Assembly: GCA_004570425.1 (NCBI GenBank)
Contig: SPQJ01000030.1
Location: 1-53,902, forward strand
DNA from: Bacillus sp. AZ43
GTDB taxonomy: Bacteria; Actinomycetota; Actinomycetes; Mycobacteriales; Geodermatophilaceae
Reading direction: 5' to 3'
Length of the DNA: 53,902 nucleotides
The first letter of the stretch is position 1. Each line of letters starts with the position of its first letter. A program made the translations under genes and the position numbers. Below are positions 43,459 to 51,200 of this stretch, one piece after another. Under the pieces are notes generated by a model that did no database searches, had not been told where the DNA came from, and saw only the letters and a list, made by a program, of their open reading frames with translations.

Positions 43459-44292
43459 GTGGACGGACGGCTGGTGCTCGGTGGCGCGCCCCTCGGCCAG
43501 CCGGGCGACGTCGGCCCCCGGCTGCGCCAGGTGCTGGCGTCGGCCGACGTGCTCGCCGTGGAGGACACCCGGCGGCTGCACCGGCTGGCCTCCGATCTCG
43601 GCGTCACGTTCGCCGGCCGGGTGGTCACCTTCCACGAGTCGGTGGAGCAGGCGCGGCTGCCCGGGCTGCTGACGGCGTTGAGCGAGGGCGCCACGGTGCT
43701 CCTGCTCACCGACGCCGGCATGCCGTCGGTCTCCGACCCCGGCTACACGCTGGTGCGCGCCGCGATCGAGGCCGGGGTGACGGTGACCTCGGTGCCCGGC
43801 CCCTCCGCGGTGACGACGGCGCTCGCGGTGTCGGGCCTGCCGGTGGACCGGTTCTGCTTCGAGGGGTTCCTGCCGCGCAAGGGCGGGGAGCGGCGGTCCG
43901 CGCTGGCGGCGCTGGCCGACGAGCGCCGCACGATGGTCTTCTTCGAGTCGCCGCACCGGCTGGCCGACGCGCTGCTCGACGCCGCGGCCGCCTTCGGCGA
44001 CGACCGGCCGGCCGCCGTCTGCCGCGAGCTGACCAAGACCTACGAGGAGATCCGCCGCGGCCCCCTGCGCGAGCTCGCGGCCTGGGCGGCGGACGGTGTG
44101 AAGGGCGAGATCACCCTCGTGGTCGGTGGCGCGGTGGCGGCTCCGGTGTCGCTGGAGCCCGCCGAGCTGGCCGCCGCCGTCGCCGCGGAGGAGGCCGCCG
44201 GCGCGACGCGCAAGGACGCCATCCGCGCCGTCGTCACCCGCACCGGCCTGCCCCGCCGCGCCGTCTACGACGCCGTCGTCCAGCACAAGTAG
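43459..44292 (+). CDS. rsmI: 16S rRNA (cytidine1402-2'-O)-methyltransferase
   Basis: A 277-residue SAM methyltransferase modifying C1402 in the 30S decoding centre. VLGGAPLGQPGDVGPRLRQV, ADVLAVEDTRRLHRL, LLTDAGMPSVSDPGYTLVRA, VPGPSAVTTALAVSGLP and FEGFLPRKGGERR are the RsmI signatures; CRELTKTYEEIRRGPL lies near the C terminus. GTG 43459 gives the usual length. Its TAG is followed after 7 nt by the left copy of the 49-nt palindrome. Confidence 0.96.
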   Translation: MDGRLVLGGAPLGQPGDVGPRLRQVLASADVLAVEDTRRLHRLASDLGVTFAGRVVTFHESVEQARLPGLLTALSEGATVLLLTDAGMPSVSDPGYTLVRAAIEAGVTVTSVPGPSAVTTALAVSGLPVDRFCFEGFLPRKGGERRSALAALADERRTMVFFESPHRLADALLDAAAAFGDDRPAAVCRELTKTYEEIRRGPLRELAAWAADGVKGEITLVVGGAVAAPVSLEPAELAAAVAAEEAAGATRKDAIRAVVTRTGLPRRAVYDAVVQHK

Positions 44293-44299
44293 CCCCCGT

Positions 44300-44348
44300 T
44301 GTGCGCTGATCCACCTCATTCGGCGGGGACGAGGTGGAGGAGCGCACA
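44300..44348. repeat. 49-nt palindrome, left copy, bracketing the DUF559 gene
   Basis: A near-perfect hairpin in which position i pairs with 50-i: TGTGCGCT pairs with AGCGCACA, then a 2x2 mismatch (GA opposite GG), then TCCACCTC pairs with GAGGTGGA, with a 13-nt apex. Flanking bases extend the outer stem by one pair. It shares 35 of 49 positions, ungapped, with the right copy. No T-tract follows. Confidence 0.85.
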
Positions 44349-44395
44349 ATCACCGTCCCTGTGGACAGCCGAGGCGGCGCGGGGCGACGTTCCGG

Positions 44396-44401
44396 CACGG
44401 T
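44396..44401 (+). promoter_or_regulatory. Possible -10 of the DUF559 gene (leaderless)
   Basis: CACGGT, exactly 6 nt before GTG 44408. It is weak at the first base but like the marR element TACGGT. No ribosome site is visible. Confidence 0.25.
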
Positions 44402-44407
44402 CTCCTG

Positions 44408-45277
44408 GTGCGACAGGCGGCCGTTCCCGAGTCCCTGCGCAATGACGTCTTCCGAGGATCGGAGGTCGTGGCGGCCGGCCTGCTCACCCGCCGCCAGCTG
44501 GACGGATCGACGTGGCGCCGCCTGATCCAGGACGTGTACGTCCACGCGGCGGTGCCCGTCACCCACCAGTTGCGGACCGAGGCGGCGTGCCTGCTGCTCC
44601 CGGACGCGGTGGTCACCGGGCGCAGCGCTGCCGTCTTGTGGGGGGTGGACCTGGCAGGTGCGGGGGACGACGTCGAGGTGACGATCCCGCCCGCACACGG
44701 GCCCCGGCGGCTACCGGGGCTACGCGTCCGGCGGGCCGATGTCCCGCCCCAGCACCGTAGGCGACGTGCCGGGCTGCCGGTGACGACGCCGGAGTTCACC
44801 ACGGTGTCCCTGGCGGCCTCGCTGCCCGGGGACGACGCGGTCGTGGCCGTGGACCAGATGATCGACTCCGGCATCGTGGACCTGGGACCGGTGCGCGCCC
44901 TGGCCGATGCGTGGCGGGGGTCGGGATCCGCGCGGGCGCGATCAGCGTGCGACCTGGCCGACGGGCTGGCCGGCTCGCCGCAGGAGACCCGGCTCCGCCT
45001 GCTGATCCACCGCAGCGGCCTGCCCCGCCCGGTAGCGCAGTTCCGGGTGATGGAGGGGGATCGCTTCGTCGCTCGCGTCGATTTCGCCTGGCCGGAGCGG
45101 AGGGTGATCGTCGAGTACGACGGGCTCTGGCACGCGGAGGAGGGGCAGTTCGCCAAGGACCGCCGGCGGCTCAACCGGCTGCGGGCAGCGGGATGGACGG
45201 TCGTGTTCGTGACTGCGGCGGACATGCACCGCCCCGTGGAGCTGATCGCGGCCATCGGGGCAGCGTTGGCGCGGTGA
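44408..45277 (+). CDS. AbiEi-like N-domain plus DUF559 (Vsr-like nuclease fold) protein
   Basis: A 289-residue protein. Residues about 10-55 (SEVVAAGLLTRRQLDGSTWR followed by RLIQDVYVHAAV) form the HTH-like N-domain of AbiEi antitoxin-type proteins. The middle (60-190) contains TGRSAAVLWGVDLAG and LRVRRADVPP as in that family. Residues 210-289 form DUF559, a Vsr/PD-(D/E)xK relative: D225 in RVDFAW, E236 and D238 in VIVEYDGLWH, then RRRLNRLRAAGWTVVFVTAADM split at the helix. A DNA endonuclease role is inferred; no AbiEii toxin gene is adjacent. The GTG start is the first available. The whole gene sits between two 49-nt palindromes. Confidence 0.82.
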   Translation: MRQAAVPESLRNDVFRGSEVVAAGLLTRRQLDGSTWRRLIQDVYVHAAVPVTHQLRTEAACLLLPDAVVTGRSAAVLWGVDLAGAGDDVEVTIPPAHGPRRLPGLRVRRADVPPQHRRRRAGLPVTTPEFTTVSLAASLPGDDAVVAVDQMIDSGIVDLGPVRALADAWRGSGSARARSACDLADGLAGSPQETRLRLLIHRSGLPRPVAQFRVMEGDRFVARVDFAWPERRVIVEYDGLWHAEEGQFAKDRRRLNRLRAAGWTVVFVTAADMHRPVELIAAIGAALAR

Positions 45278-45278
45278 T

Positions 45279-45327
45279 CGTGCGCTGGTCCACGTCATCC
45301 AGACGGTATGGCGTGGGTGGGCGCACA
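45279..45327. repeat. 49-nt palindrome, right copy, bracketing the DUF559 gene
   Basis: It begins one base after the DUF559 stop and has the same length and pairing register as the left copy. GTGCGC pairs with GCGCAC, and CCACG with CGTGG; several T-A pairs of the left copy are T-G here. The pair at positions 16/34 is C-G on the left and G-C here, a compensatory change. A G-G mismatch at 9/41 is kept in both copies. Confidence 0.85.
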
Positions 45328-45337
45328 ACGAGGGTGG

Positions 45338-46447
45338 TCAGAGCCAGCCGTTGCGCTTGAAGCCGCGGTAGAGGAAGAAGCAGGACCCGAGGATCACCAG
45401 CCACACCAGCAGGTAGCCGAACCGCCACTCCAGCTCCGGCATGTGCTCGAAGTTCATGCCGTAGATGCCGGCGATCGCGGTGGGGACGGCGATGATGCCC
45501 GCCCACGCCGAGATCTTCCGCATGTCCTCGTTGTCGGCCAGCGTGGTCCGCGCCAGCGACGCCTGCAGGATCGACGACAGCAGCTCGTCGAGAGCGGCGA
45601 CCTGGTCGCGCACCCGGATGGCGTGGTCCTGGACGTCGCGGAAGTAGGAGCGCATCGCCTCGGGCACCGGGTCGACCTGGCGCTCGGCCAGCTTCTGCAG
45701 CGGCAGCTCGAGCGGGGTCACCGCCTTGCGCAGGCTCATCAGCTCGCGCTTGAGCTGGTAGAGCCGGCCGATGTCGTCGGTCCGCTCCGGGCTGAAGACG
45801 GACGTCTCGAGCTCGTCCACGTCCTCGGTGACGGCGCCCGCGACGTCCACGAAGGTGTCGACGACGAGGTCCGCGACGGCGTAGAGGACCGCCGAGGGGC
45901 CCAGGCACAGCAAATCGCGCTGCTGCTCCAGCCGTGCGCGCAGGCCGGTCAGCCCCGAGTGCTCCCCGTGCCGGACCGTGATGACGTACGACGGCCCGAG
46001 GAAGACCATCACCTCGCCGGTGTCGACCACCTCGCTGGTCGCGGTCAGCTCCTCGTGCTCCACGTAGGTCGCCGTCTTGAGCACCATGAACAGCCCGTCG
46101 TCGTACTGCTCGAGCTTGGGGCGCTGGTGGGCGTAGACGGCGTCCTCGACGGCGAGGGGGTGCAGGCCGTACCGCTCGCTGATCGCGGTGAGCTCGCTCT
46201 CCGTGGGCTCGTAGAGGCCCAGCCAGACGAAGCCCCCCTCGGCGCGGGCCGACTCGAGCGCCTCCTCGGGGGAGACGGGCGCCTGCCGGACCCCCCGCAC
46301 GTACACCGCGCAGTCGACGACGACGTCCTCGCCGGCGGGCCGCGGCGGACGCGACCTGGGGGCGCCCGCGGGACGGGGCCGGAGCGTGGGGACGTGGGCC
46401 GGGGGAGGGCCCGCGGGCAGGTCGGCCGGCGTGTGGCTGTCGGACAT
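45338..46447 (-). CDS. corA: CorA family magnesium/cobalt channel
   Basis: A 369-residue channel. An N-terminal ~40 residues are Pro/Arg rich. The large cytoplasmic alpha-beta domain includes GGFVWLGLYEPTESELTAIS and HPLAVEDAVYAHQRPKLEQY, split by residue limits. It ends with the stalk helix and two membrane helices around the selectivity motif YGMNFEHMPELEWRFGYLL. The C terminus is basic (YRGFKRNGWL). ATG 46445-46447 follows GGGAGGTG with 5-nt spacing. It converges on the DUF559 gene; the right palindrome lies between their stops. It may share magnesium homeostasis with the CNNM/CorC pair at 21-24 kb. Confidence 0.95.
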   Translation of the reverse strand: MSDSHTPADLPAGPPPAHVPTLRPRPAGAPRSRPPRPAGEDVVVDCAVYVRGVRQAPVSPEEALESARAEGGFVWLGLYEPTESELTAISERYGLHPLAVEDAVYAHQRPKLEQYDDGLFMVLKTATYVEHEELTATSEVVDTGEVMVFLGPSYVITVRHGEHSGLTGLRARLEQQRDLLCLGPSAVLYAVADLVVDTFVDVAGAVTEDVDELETSVFSPERTDDIGRLYQLKRELMSLRKAVTPLELPLQKLAERQVDPVPEAMRSYFRDVQDHAIRVRDQVAALDELLSSILQASLARTTLADNEDMRKISAWAGIIAVPTAIAGIYGMNFEHMPELEWRFGYLLVWLVILGSCFFLYRGFKRNGWL

Positions 46448-46518
46448 CTGCCCACCTCCCTGGGGTCGGACCCGGTGCGATCCGGCGCCTGCAGCGTAGG
46501 CATGCGGCGCGCCGCGAC

Positions 46519-46552
46519 CCGTCACCCCCGATCCGTCACCCCCGCGGGTGAC
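46519..46552. promoter_or_regulatory. Direct and inverted repeat, possible operator between corA and the membrane-protein gene
   Basis: CCGTCACCCCCG occurs twice (46519-46530, 46533-46544). The second copy forms the left side of a perfect inverted repeat GTCACCC-CCGC-GGGTGAC (46535-46552). This lies upstream of both divergent genes. Confidence 0.4.
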
Positions 46553-46594
46553 TTCTCCCTCCCGCCCCTACAGCAACACCCGCAACGCGACGAG

Positions 46595-46622
46595 CTGACC
46601 GGTGACACCAGCAACCGGTCAG
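46595..46622 (+). promoter_or_regulatory. Hairpin touching the ribosome site of the 46633 gene
   Basis: CTGACCGGT (46595-46603) and ACCGGTCAG (46614-46622) pair perfectly around a 10-nt loop. The right arm runs into the GGGAGAG ribosome site of the next gene, so folding could limit translation, or the palindrome could be an operator. Confidence 0.4.
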
Positions 46623-46632
46623 GGAGAGTTCC

Positions 46633-47286
46633 GTGGCGATCAGCGTCCTCGACGCCCGCGATGCGTTCGCGCCGCAGCAGATGCGCGTGCCGGCCGTCGC
46701 GACGCCCACCACCTCCCGCCGGATCCCGGTCGCCGTCGTCGCCGCCGGTCTGGTCGGCGTCCTGCAGGCGGTCGGCCTGCTGGCGGTCGCCCTCTCCGGC
46801 CTGGACGACGTCCTGCGCCCGGCGGGCCGCCCGGCCGGGTGGCTGGCGGCCGGTGCGCTGGTGGTGCTGGCCGGCTGGATCGTGCTCTGCGCCGGCAGCG
46901 CCGCGGCGCTCGTCGACGGCAGCGGCCGCTCGCTGCTGCGCGGCGTCGCCTGCGCCGAGATGGCCCTGGTGGCCGTGCTGCTCGTCGTCGCGACGATCGC
47001 GTCGGTGCCCAACCCCACGCCGGTCTCGCTCCCGGCGCTCGGCCTGCTGGCCCTCGCCGTCCCGGTCGGGAAGCTGCTGCTCGCCGGCGCCCCGTCCACC
47101 ACGCGCTGGATCGCGCAGGGGCCGCGCACCCGTGTCCGCCGGCCCGACCCGGTGCAGGCCCACCGCGTGCTGGCGACCGTCACCCTGGGCGCCATCGGCG
47201 CCGCGCTCTGCGCGCTGACGATCCTCGCCCCGGTCCCCGCCGGCCAGGCCGGCGATCCGAGCGAAGCGGTGTTCACGCAGGACTGA
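46633..47286 (+). CDS. Polytopic membrane protein of unknown function
   Basis: A 217-residue protein with about five helices: VAVVAAGLVGVLQAVGLLAV, WLAAGALVVLAGWIVLCAGS, GVACAEMALVAVLLVVATIA, ALGLLALAVPVGKLLLAG and VLATVTLGAIGAALCALTIL. The N-terminal 30 residues are soluble. A cytoplasmic loop RWIAQGPRTRVRRPDPVQAH is basic. I do not recognise a family. GTG 46633 follows GGGAGAG, which lies against a hairpin. It ends 37 nt before metG. Confidence 0.7.
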   Translation: MAISVLDARDAFAPQQMRVPAVATPTTSRRIPVAVVAAGLVGVLQAVGLLAVALSGLDDVLRPAGRPAGWLAAGALVVLAGWIVLCAGSAAALVDGSGRSLLRGVACAEMALVAVLLVVATIASVPNPTPVSLPALGLLALAVPVGKLLLAGAPSTTRWIAQGPRTRVRRPDPVQAHRVLATVTLGAIGAALCALTILAPVPAGQAGDPSEAVFTQD

Positions 47287-47311
47287 CCCGGTCCGGGTGG
47301 ACGGTGCTCCG

Positions 47312-47317
47312 TACTGT
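47312..47317 (+). promoter_or_regulatory. Predicted -10 of metG (leaderless)
   Basis: TACTGT, exactly 6 nt before GTG 47324, with no ribosome site. Confidence 0.55.
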
Positions 47318-47323
47318 TGACCC

Positions 47324-49123
47324 GTGAGTGATCGGCACATCCTGACCGCAGTCGCCTGGCCCTACGCGAACGGGCCGCGGCACATCGGCCACGTCTCCGG
47401 GTTCGGCGTCCCCTCCGACGTCTTCAGCCGCTACCACCGCATGGCCGGGGACAAGGTCCTCATGGTCAGCGGCACCGACGAGCACGGCACCCCGATCACG
47501 GTCGCCGCCGACGCCGAGGGCATCACGCCCCGGGAGATCGCCGACCGGAACAACCGGATCATCGTGGGCGACCTGCAGTCGCTCGGGCTGAGCTACGACC
47601 TGTTCACCCGGACGTCGACGGTCAACCACGCGCGGATCAGCCAGGAGATCTTCCTCGGCCTGCTGAAGAACGGCTACGTCTTCCCGAAGACGACGCTCGG
47701 CGCGATCAGCCCGTCGACCGGCCGCACGCTGCCCGACCGCTACATCGAGGGCACCTGCCCGATCTGCGGCTACGACGGCGCCCGCGGCGACCAGTGCGAC
47801 AACTGCGGCAACCAGCTCGACCCGGTCGACCTGATCAACCCGGTCAGCAAGATCAACGGCGAGACGCCGAAGTTCGTCGAGAGCGAGCACTACTTCCTCG
47901 ACCTGCCGGCGTTCACCAAGGCGCTCGGCGACTGGCTGGCCACGCGCAAGAGCTGGCGCCCCAACGTCCTGAACTTCAGCGTCAACCTGCTGGAGGACCT
48001 CAAGCCGCGCAGCTACACCCGAGACATCGACTGGGGCGTGCCGGTGCCCCTCGACGGCTGGCGCGACCGGCCCGACAAGCGCATCTACGTGTGGTTCGAC
48101 GCCGTCGTCGGCTACCTCTCGGCGTCGATCGAGTGGGCCCGCCGCTCCGGCGACCCGGACGCGTGGCGGCAGTGGTGGCAGGCACCGGACTCCGACGCCT
48201 ACTACTTCATGGGCAAGGACAACATCGTCTTCCACTCCGAGATCTGGCCCGCCCAGCTGCTCGGCTACAACGGCGAGGGCGACAAGGGCGGCACGCCCGG
48301 TGACCTGGGCCGGCTCAACCTGCCCACCGAGGTGGTCTCGAGCGAGTTCCTCACGATGGAGGGCCGCAAGTTCTCGAGCAGCCGCCAGGTCGTCATCTAC
48401 GTCCGCGACTTCCTCGCCCGCTACGACGCCGACGCGCTGCGCTACTTCATCGCCGTCGCCGGCCCGGAGAACCAGGACACCGACTTCACCTGGGAGCAGT
48501 TCCGCCGGCGCAACAACGAGGAGCTCGTGGCCGGCTGGGGCAACCTGGTCAACCGGAGCGTCTCGATGGCCGCGAAGAACGTCGGCGCGATCCCGACGCC
48601 GGGCGAGCTCACCGACGACGACCGCGCGCTGCTGGCGACGACGTCCGGGGCGTTCGGCACGGTCGGCGAGCTGCTCTCGCGCAACCGGCAGAAGGCCGCG
48701 ATCGGCGAGGCGATGCGGGTCGTCGGCGAGGCGAACAAGTACCTGTCGGACCAGGCGCCGTGGAAGCTCAAGGAGGACCCGGCCCGCCGGGACACGGTCC
48801 TGCACACGGCGCTGCAGGCGATCAAGGACTGCAACGGCCTGCTGACGCCGTTCCTCCCGCACTCGGCGCAGCAGGTGCACGAGCTGCTGGGTGGCGACGG
48901 CGTGTGGTCGGTGGCGCCCGAGGTCCACGAGGTCACCGATCTCGACGACGGCTCGCCGTACCCGATCATCACCGGGCCCTACGACCAGGGGCAGGCGGTC
49001 TGGGCGTCGACGCCGCTGGCCGCTCCGGGCACCCCGCTCGCGCCGCCGAAGCCGATCTTCACCAAGCTGGACGAGTCGGTCGTGGAGGAGGAGCTCCGGC
49101 GCCTGGAGGAGGGCGGCGCATGA
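47324..49123 (+). CDS. metG: Methionine-tRNA ligase
   Basis: A 599-residue class I synthetase. [19 protein letters not shown] bears the HIGH motif and [13 protein letters not shown] the methionine pocket. The connective peptide has one four-cysteine zinc knuckle (CPICG then CDNCG); the KMSKS equivalent is KFSSSR. The anticodon-binding helical domain includes [10 protein letters not shown] and [11 protein letters not shown]. There is no C-terminal tRNA-binding (EMAP) domain. Likely leaderless. Its stop overlaps tatD by ATGA, giving a metG-tatD unit as in M. tuberculosis. Confidence 0.97.
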   Translation: MSDRHILTAVAWPYANGPRHIGHVSGFGVPSDVFSRYHRMAGDKVLMVSGTDEHGTPITVAADAEGITPREIADRNNRIIVGDLQSLGLSYDLFTRTSTVNHARISQEIFLGLLKNGYVFPKTTLGAISPSTGRTLPDRYIEGTCPICGYDGARGDQCDNCGNQLDPVDLINPVSKINGETPKFVESEHYFLDLPAFTKALGDWLATRKSWRPNVLNFSVNLLEDLKPRSYTRDIDWGVPVPLDGWRDRPDKRIYVWFDAVVGYLSASIEWARRSGDPDAWRQWWQAPDSDAYYFMGKDNIVFHSEIWPAQLLGYNGEGDKGGTPGDLGRLNLPTEVVSSEFLTMEGRKFSSSRQVVIYVRDFLARYDADALRYFIAVAGPENQDTDFTWEQFRRRNNEELVAGWGNLVNRSVSMAAKNVGAIPTPGELTDDDRALLATTSGAFGTVGELLSRNRQKAAIGEAMRVVGEANKYLSDQAPWKLKEDPARRDTVLHTALQAIKDCNGLLTPFLPHSAQQVHELLGGDGVWSVAPEVHEVTDLDDGSPYPIITGPYDQGQAVWASTPLAAPGTPLAPPKPIFTKLDESVVEEELRRLEEGGA

Positions 49124-50022
49124 GCCGCTCGGCGGCCTCCCGCGCGAACAGGCGGGGCGAGGCGCCGCCGTCCCCGGAGCCGTTGCCGGCCCCGGCGCTG
49201 GACAGCCACACGCACCTCGACATCGTCCTGGGCGAGCGGCCGGCCGACGGCGAGCACGGCGACTGGGCCGGCGACGAGGCGGTCGACGCCGAGATCGCGG
49301 CCGCGGCCGCGGTGAACGTGACCCGGCTGGTGCAGGTCGGGGTGGACGTGGCGTCGTCCCGCTGGTCGGCCGAGCTGGCCGCGCGCCACCCGAGCGTGCT
49401 GGCCGCCGTCGCCCTGCACCCGAACGAGGCCGGCGCCGGCCGGGCCGACGACGACGCGCTCGCCGAGATCGACCGGCTCGCCGCGCTGCCCCGGGTGCGC
49501 GCGGTCGGGGAGACCGGGCTCGACCGGTTCCGCACCGGGCCGGAGGGGTGGGCCGCGCAGGAGGCGTCGTTCCGCGAGCACGTCCGCATCGCCAAGCGGC
49601 ACGGCATCGCGCTGGTCATCCACGACCGGGACGCGCACGAGGAGATCCTCCGCGTCCTGGACGACGAGGGCGCCCCCGAGCGCACGGTCTTCCACTGCTT
49701 CTCCGGGGACGCCGTCTTCGCCAAGGCCTGCGTGGAGCGCGGGTTCGTCCTCTCCTTCGCGGGCACCCTGACCTTCGGCAACGCCGCCTACCTCCGCGAG
49801 GCCGCGGCACTCACCCCCGCCGACCAGCTGCTCGTGGAGACCGACTCGCCGTTCCTCACGCCCGTCCCGCACCGCGGCCGCCCGAACTCCTCCCGGCTCG
49901 TGCCGCACACCGTGCGGGCGCTGGCGGAGGTCACCGGCATCGAGCTGACGGAGCTGTGCGCGCAGCTGACCAGCACCGCCGAGCGGGTCTTCGGCCCCTG
50001 GCAGCTCGACGTCGTCACGTAG
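49120..50022 (+). CDS. tatD: TatD family metal-dependent deoxyribonuclease
   Basis: A 300-residue TIM-barrel hydrolase. DSHTHLD gives the first metal ligands, then [17 protein letters not shown] with the bridging glutamate, [18 protein letters not shown] and [12 protein letters not shown]. TatD enzymes are 3'-5' exonucleases/DNases in DNA repair and quality control. It starts with ATG 49120 overlapping metG. The first ~30 residues are an Arg/Pro-rich extension. Confidence 0.93.
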   Translation: MSRSAASRANRRGEAPPSPEPLPAPALDSHTHLDIVLGERPADGEHGDWAGDEAVDAEIAAAAAVNVTRLVQVGVDVASSRWSAELAARHPSVLAAVALHPNEAGAGRADDDALAEIDRLAALPRVRAVGETGLDRFRTGPEGWAAQEASFREHVRIAKRHGIALVIHDRDAHEEILRVLDDEGAPERTVFHCFSGDAVFAKACVERGFVLSFAGTLTFGNAAYLREAAALTPADQLLVETDSPFLTPVPHRGRPNSSRLVPHTVRALAEVTGIELTELCAQLTSTAERVFGPWQLDVVT

Positions 50023-50047
50023 CGGCGAACCGGGGGACACTGAGCCC

Positions 50048-50884
50048 GTGGGCCGTCTCATCGCCGTACTGCTGTTCATCGCCGTCCTGGTGCCCGGTGT
50101 CCTGCTGGCCCGGGCCTGGTGGCTGGCCGCCGGGCGTCGCGCGGTCGCCGCGGGCAGCGTGGAGCTGGCCGAGCCCACCGCCGAGGGGCTGCGCACCCTG
50201 CACCGGCAGGCGGTGTTCGGGCGGCGGGTCCGCCTGCTGGGCCTGCTGCTCGGCGTCGCCGGCGTGATCGGCAGCGTCGTCGTCCTCGCCGAGGCGTCGG
50301 TGTTCCTGTGGGTGCCGGTGCTCGTGCTCGGCCTGCTCGCCGGGGTGCTGCTGGCGGAGGCCACCCGGCCCCGGCCGCGGTGGACGACCTCGACGCCGCC
50401 GCGGCGCCCGCGGCAGTCCGAGCTCATCTCCGGCTGGCTGGTCTGGACCATGCGCGTGGTCGTCGCGGGTCAGGTCGCGGCCACGGTGTCGCTCTGGCGG
50501 TCCGGCGAGCTCTCCGACGCGGTGGCCGGCGCCGTGCTGGTGGCCCCGGTCGCCGCCTGGCTGCTCGCGGAGATCGCGCTGCTGCGGGCCGTCCTGCGGG
50601 CGCTGCCGGCGCAGGGGGCCGACGTCCCGGTCGACGAGGCATTGCGCACCTGGACCGCGCACCTGGTCACCGCTGCCACCACGGTGCTGGCGCTGCTGCC
50701 GCTGGGCACCCTGCTGCTGCGCGCCGGCATCGATCCGGACGGCGTGAGCGAGGGCTTCGACGTGCTGCCGGTGGCCCTCGTCGCGGGCGGCTTCTCGGCG
50801 CTGGCGGCGGCGGTCGCGGTCGCCGGATTCCTGCTCACCTGGCTGCGCCCCGTGCGGTCGAGCGCACGCGCCCTGACCGGCTGA
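50048..50884 (+). CDS. Polytopic membrane protein of unknown function
   Basis: A 278-residue protein with about six helices, beginning LIAVLLFIAVLVPGVLLARA. VRLLGLLLGVAGVIGSVVVL and VPVLVLGLLAGVLLAEA form the next hairpin. A loop with RPRPRWTTSTPPRRPRQSEL precedes the second half, which ends FSALAAAVAVAGFLLTWLRP. I do not recognise the family. GTG 50048 lies 25 nt after the tatD stop, so it may be read with metG-tatD. The gene interrupts the otherwise conserved tatD-rpfB order. Confidence 0.7.
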   Translation: MGRLIAVLLFIAVLVPGVLLARAWWLAAGRRAVAAGSVELAEPTAEGLRTLHRQAVFGRRVRLLGLLLGVAGVIGSVVVLAEASVFLWVPVLVLGLLAGVLLAEATRPRPRWTTSTPPRRPRQSELISGWLVWTMRVVVAGQVAATVSLWRSGELSDAVAGAVLVAPVAAWLLAEIALLRAVLRALPAQGADVPVDEALRTWTAHLVTAATTVLALLPLGTLLLRAGIDPDGVSEGFDVLPVALVAGGFSALAAAVAVAGFLLTWLRPVRSSARALTG

Positions 50885-51053
50885 ACGGGGCTTCCTGCCC
50901 GATCCCGGGCGGAACCACCCTGTGGTCTTGCTCACCGGTCACGGGCAGGTCACGCGGAGTGCTCACCTGCACCTTCCGGGATTGATGTCACGCACTGTGT
51001 CGGCGCGCCCACGGACAGCTTGTGAATTCCCCTGGTGTACTTCCTGTGCAGCA

Positions 51054-51081
51054 TTGCCACACGCACCGTGTTCGTTATCGT
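51054..51081 (+). promoter_or_regulatory. Candidate promoter of rpfB in a 316-nt gene-free stretch
   Basis: TTGCCA (51054-51059) and TATCGT (51076-51081) are separated by 16 nt, a fair -35/-10 pair, and would give a leader of roughly 110 nt before rpfB. The gene-free stretch runs from 50885 to 51200. I checked it for the c-di-AMP (ydaO) riboswitch known upstream of some rpf genes and did not recognise its conserved segments. Confidence 0.35.
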
Positions 51082-51200
51082 GTCGTGACCGACAGCCGGG
51101 GTGGAGTACGACCCGGGCGGCGATCCGGCCGGGCGCTCCCGCTCCCGACCGGCTGCCGGCCGAGCTCCTGCCCGGGTTCTGCCAGCCCGTGGAAGTGTTC

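Noticed and set aside
44408-45277. Complete AbiE-type toxin-antitoxin system
   Set aside because: Only the AbiEi-like domain is present; no AbiEii nucleotidyltransferase toxin gene is adjacent on either strand.
50885-51200. c-di-AMP (ydaO) riboswitch upstream of rpfB
   Set aside because: The conserved ydaO segments were not recognisable by eye; only a promoter-like pair and GC-rich complementarity are visible.
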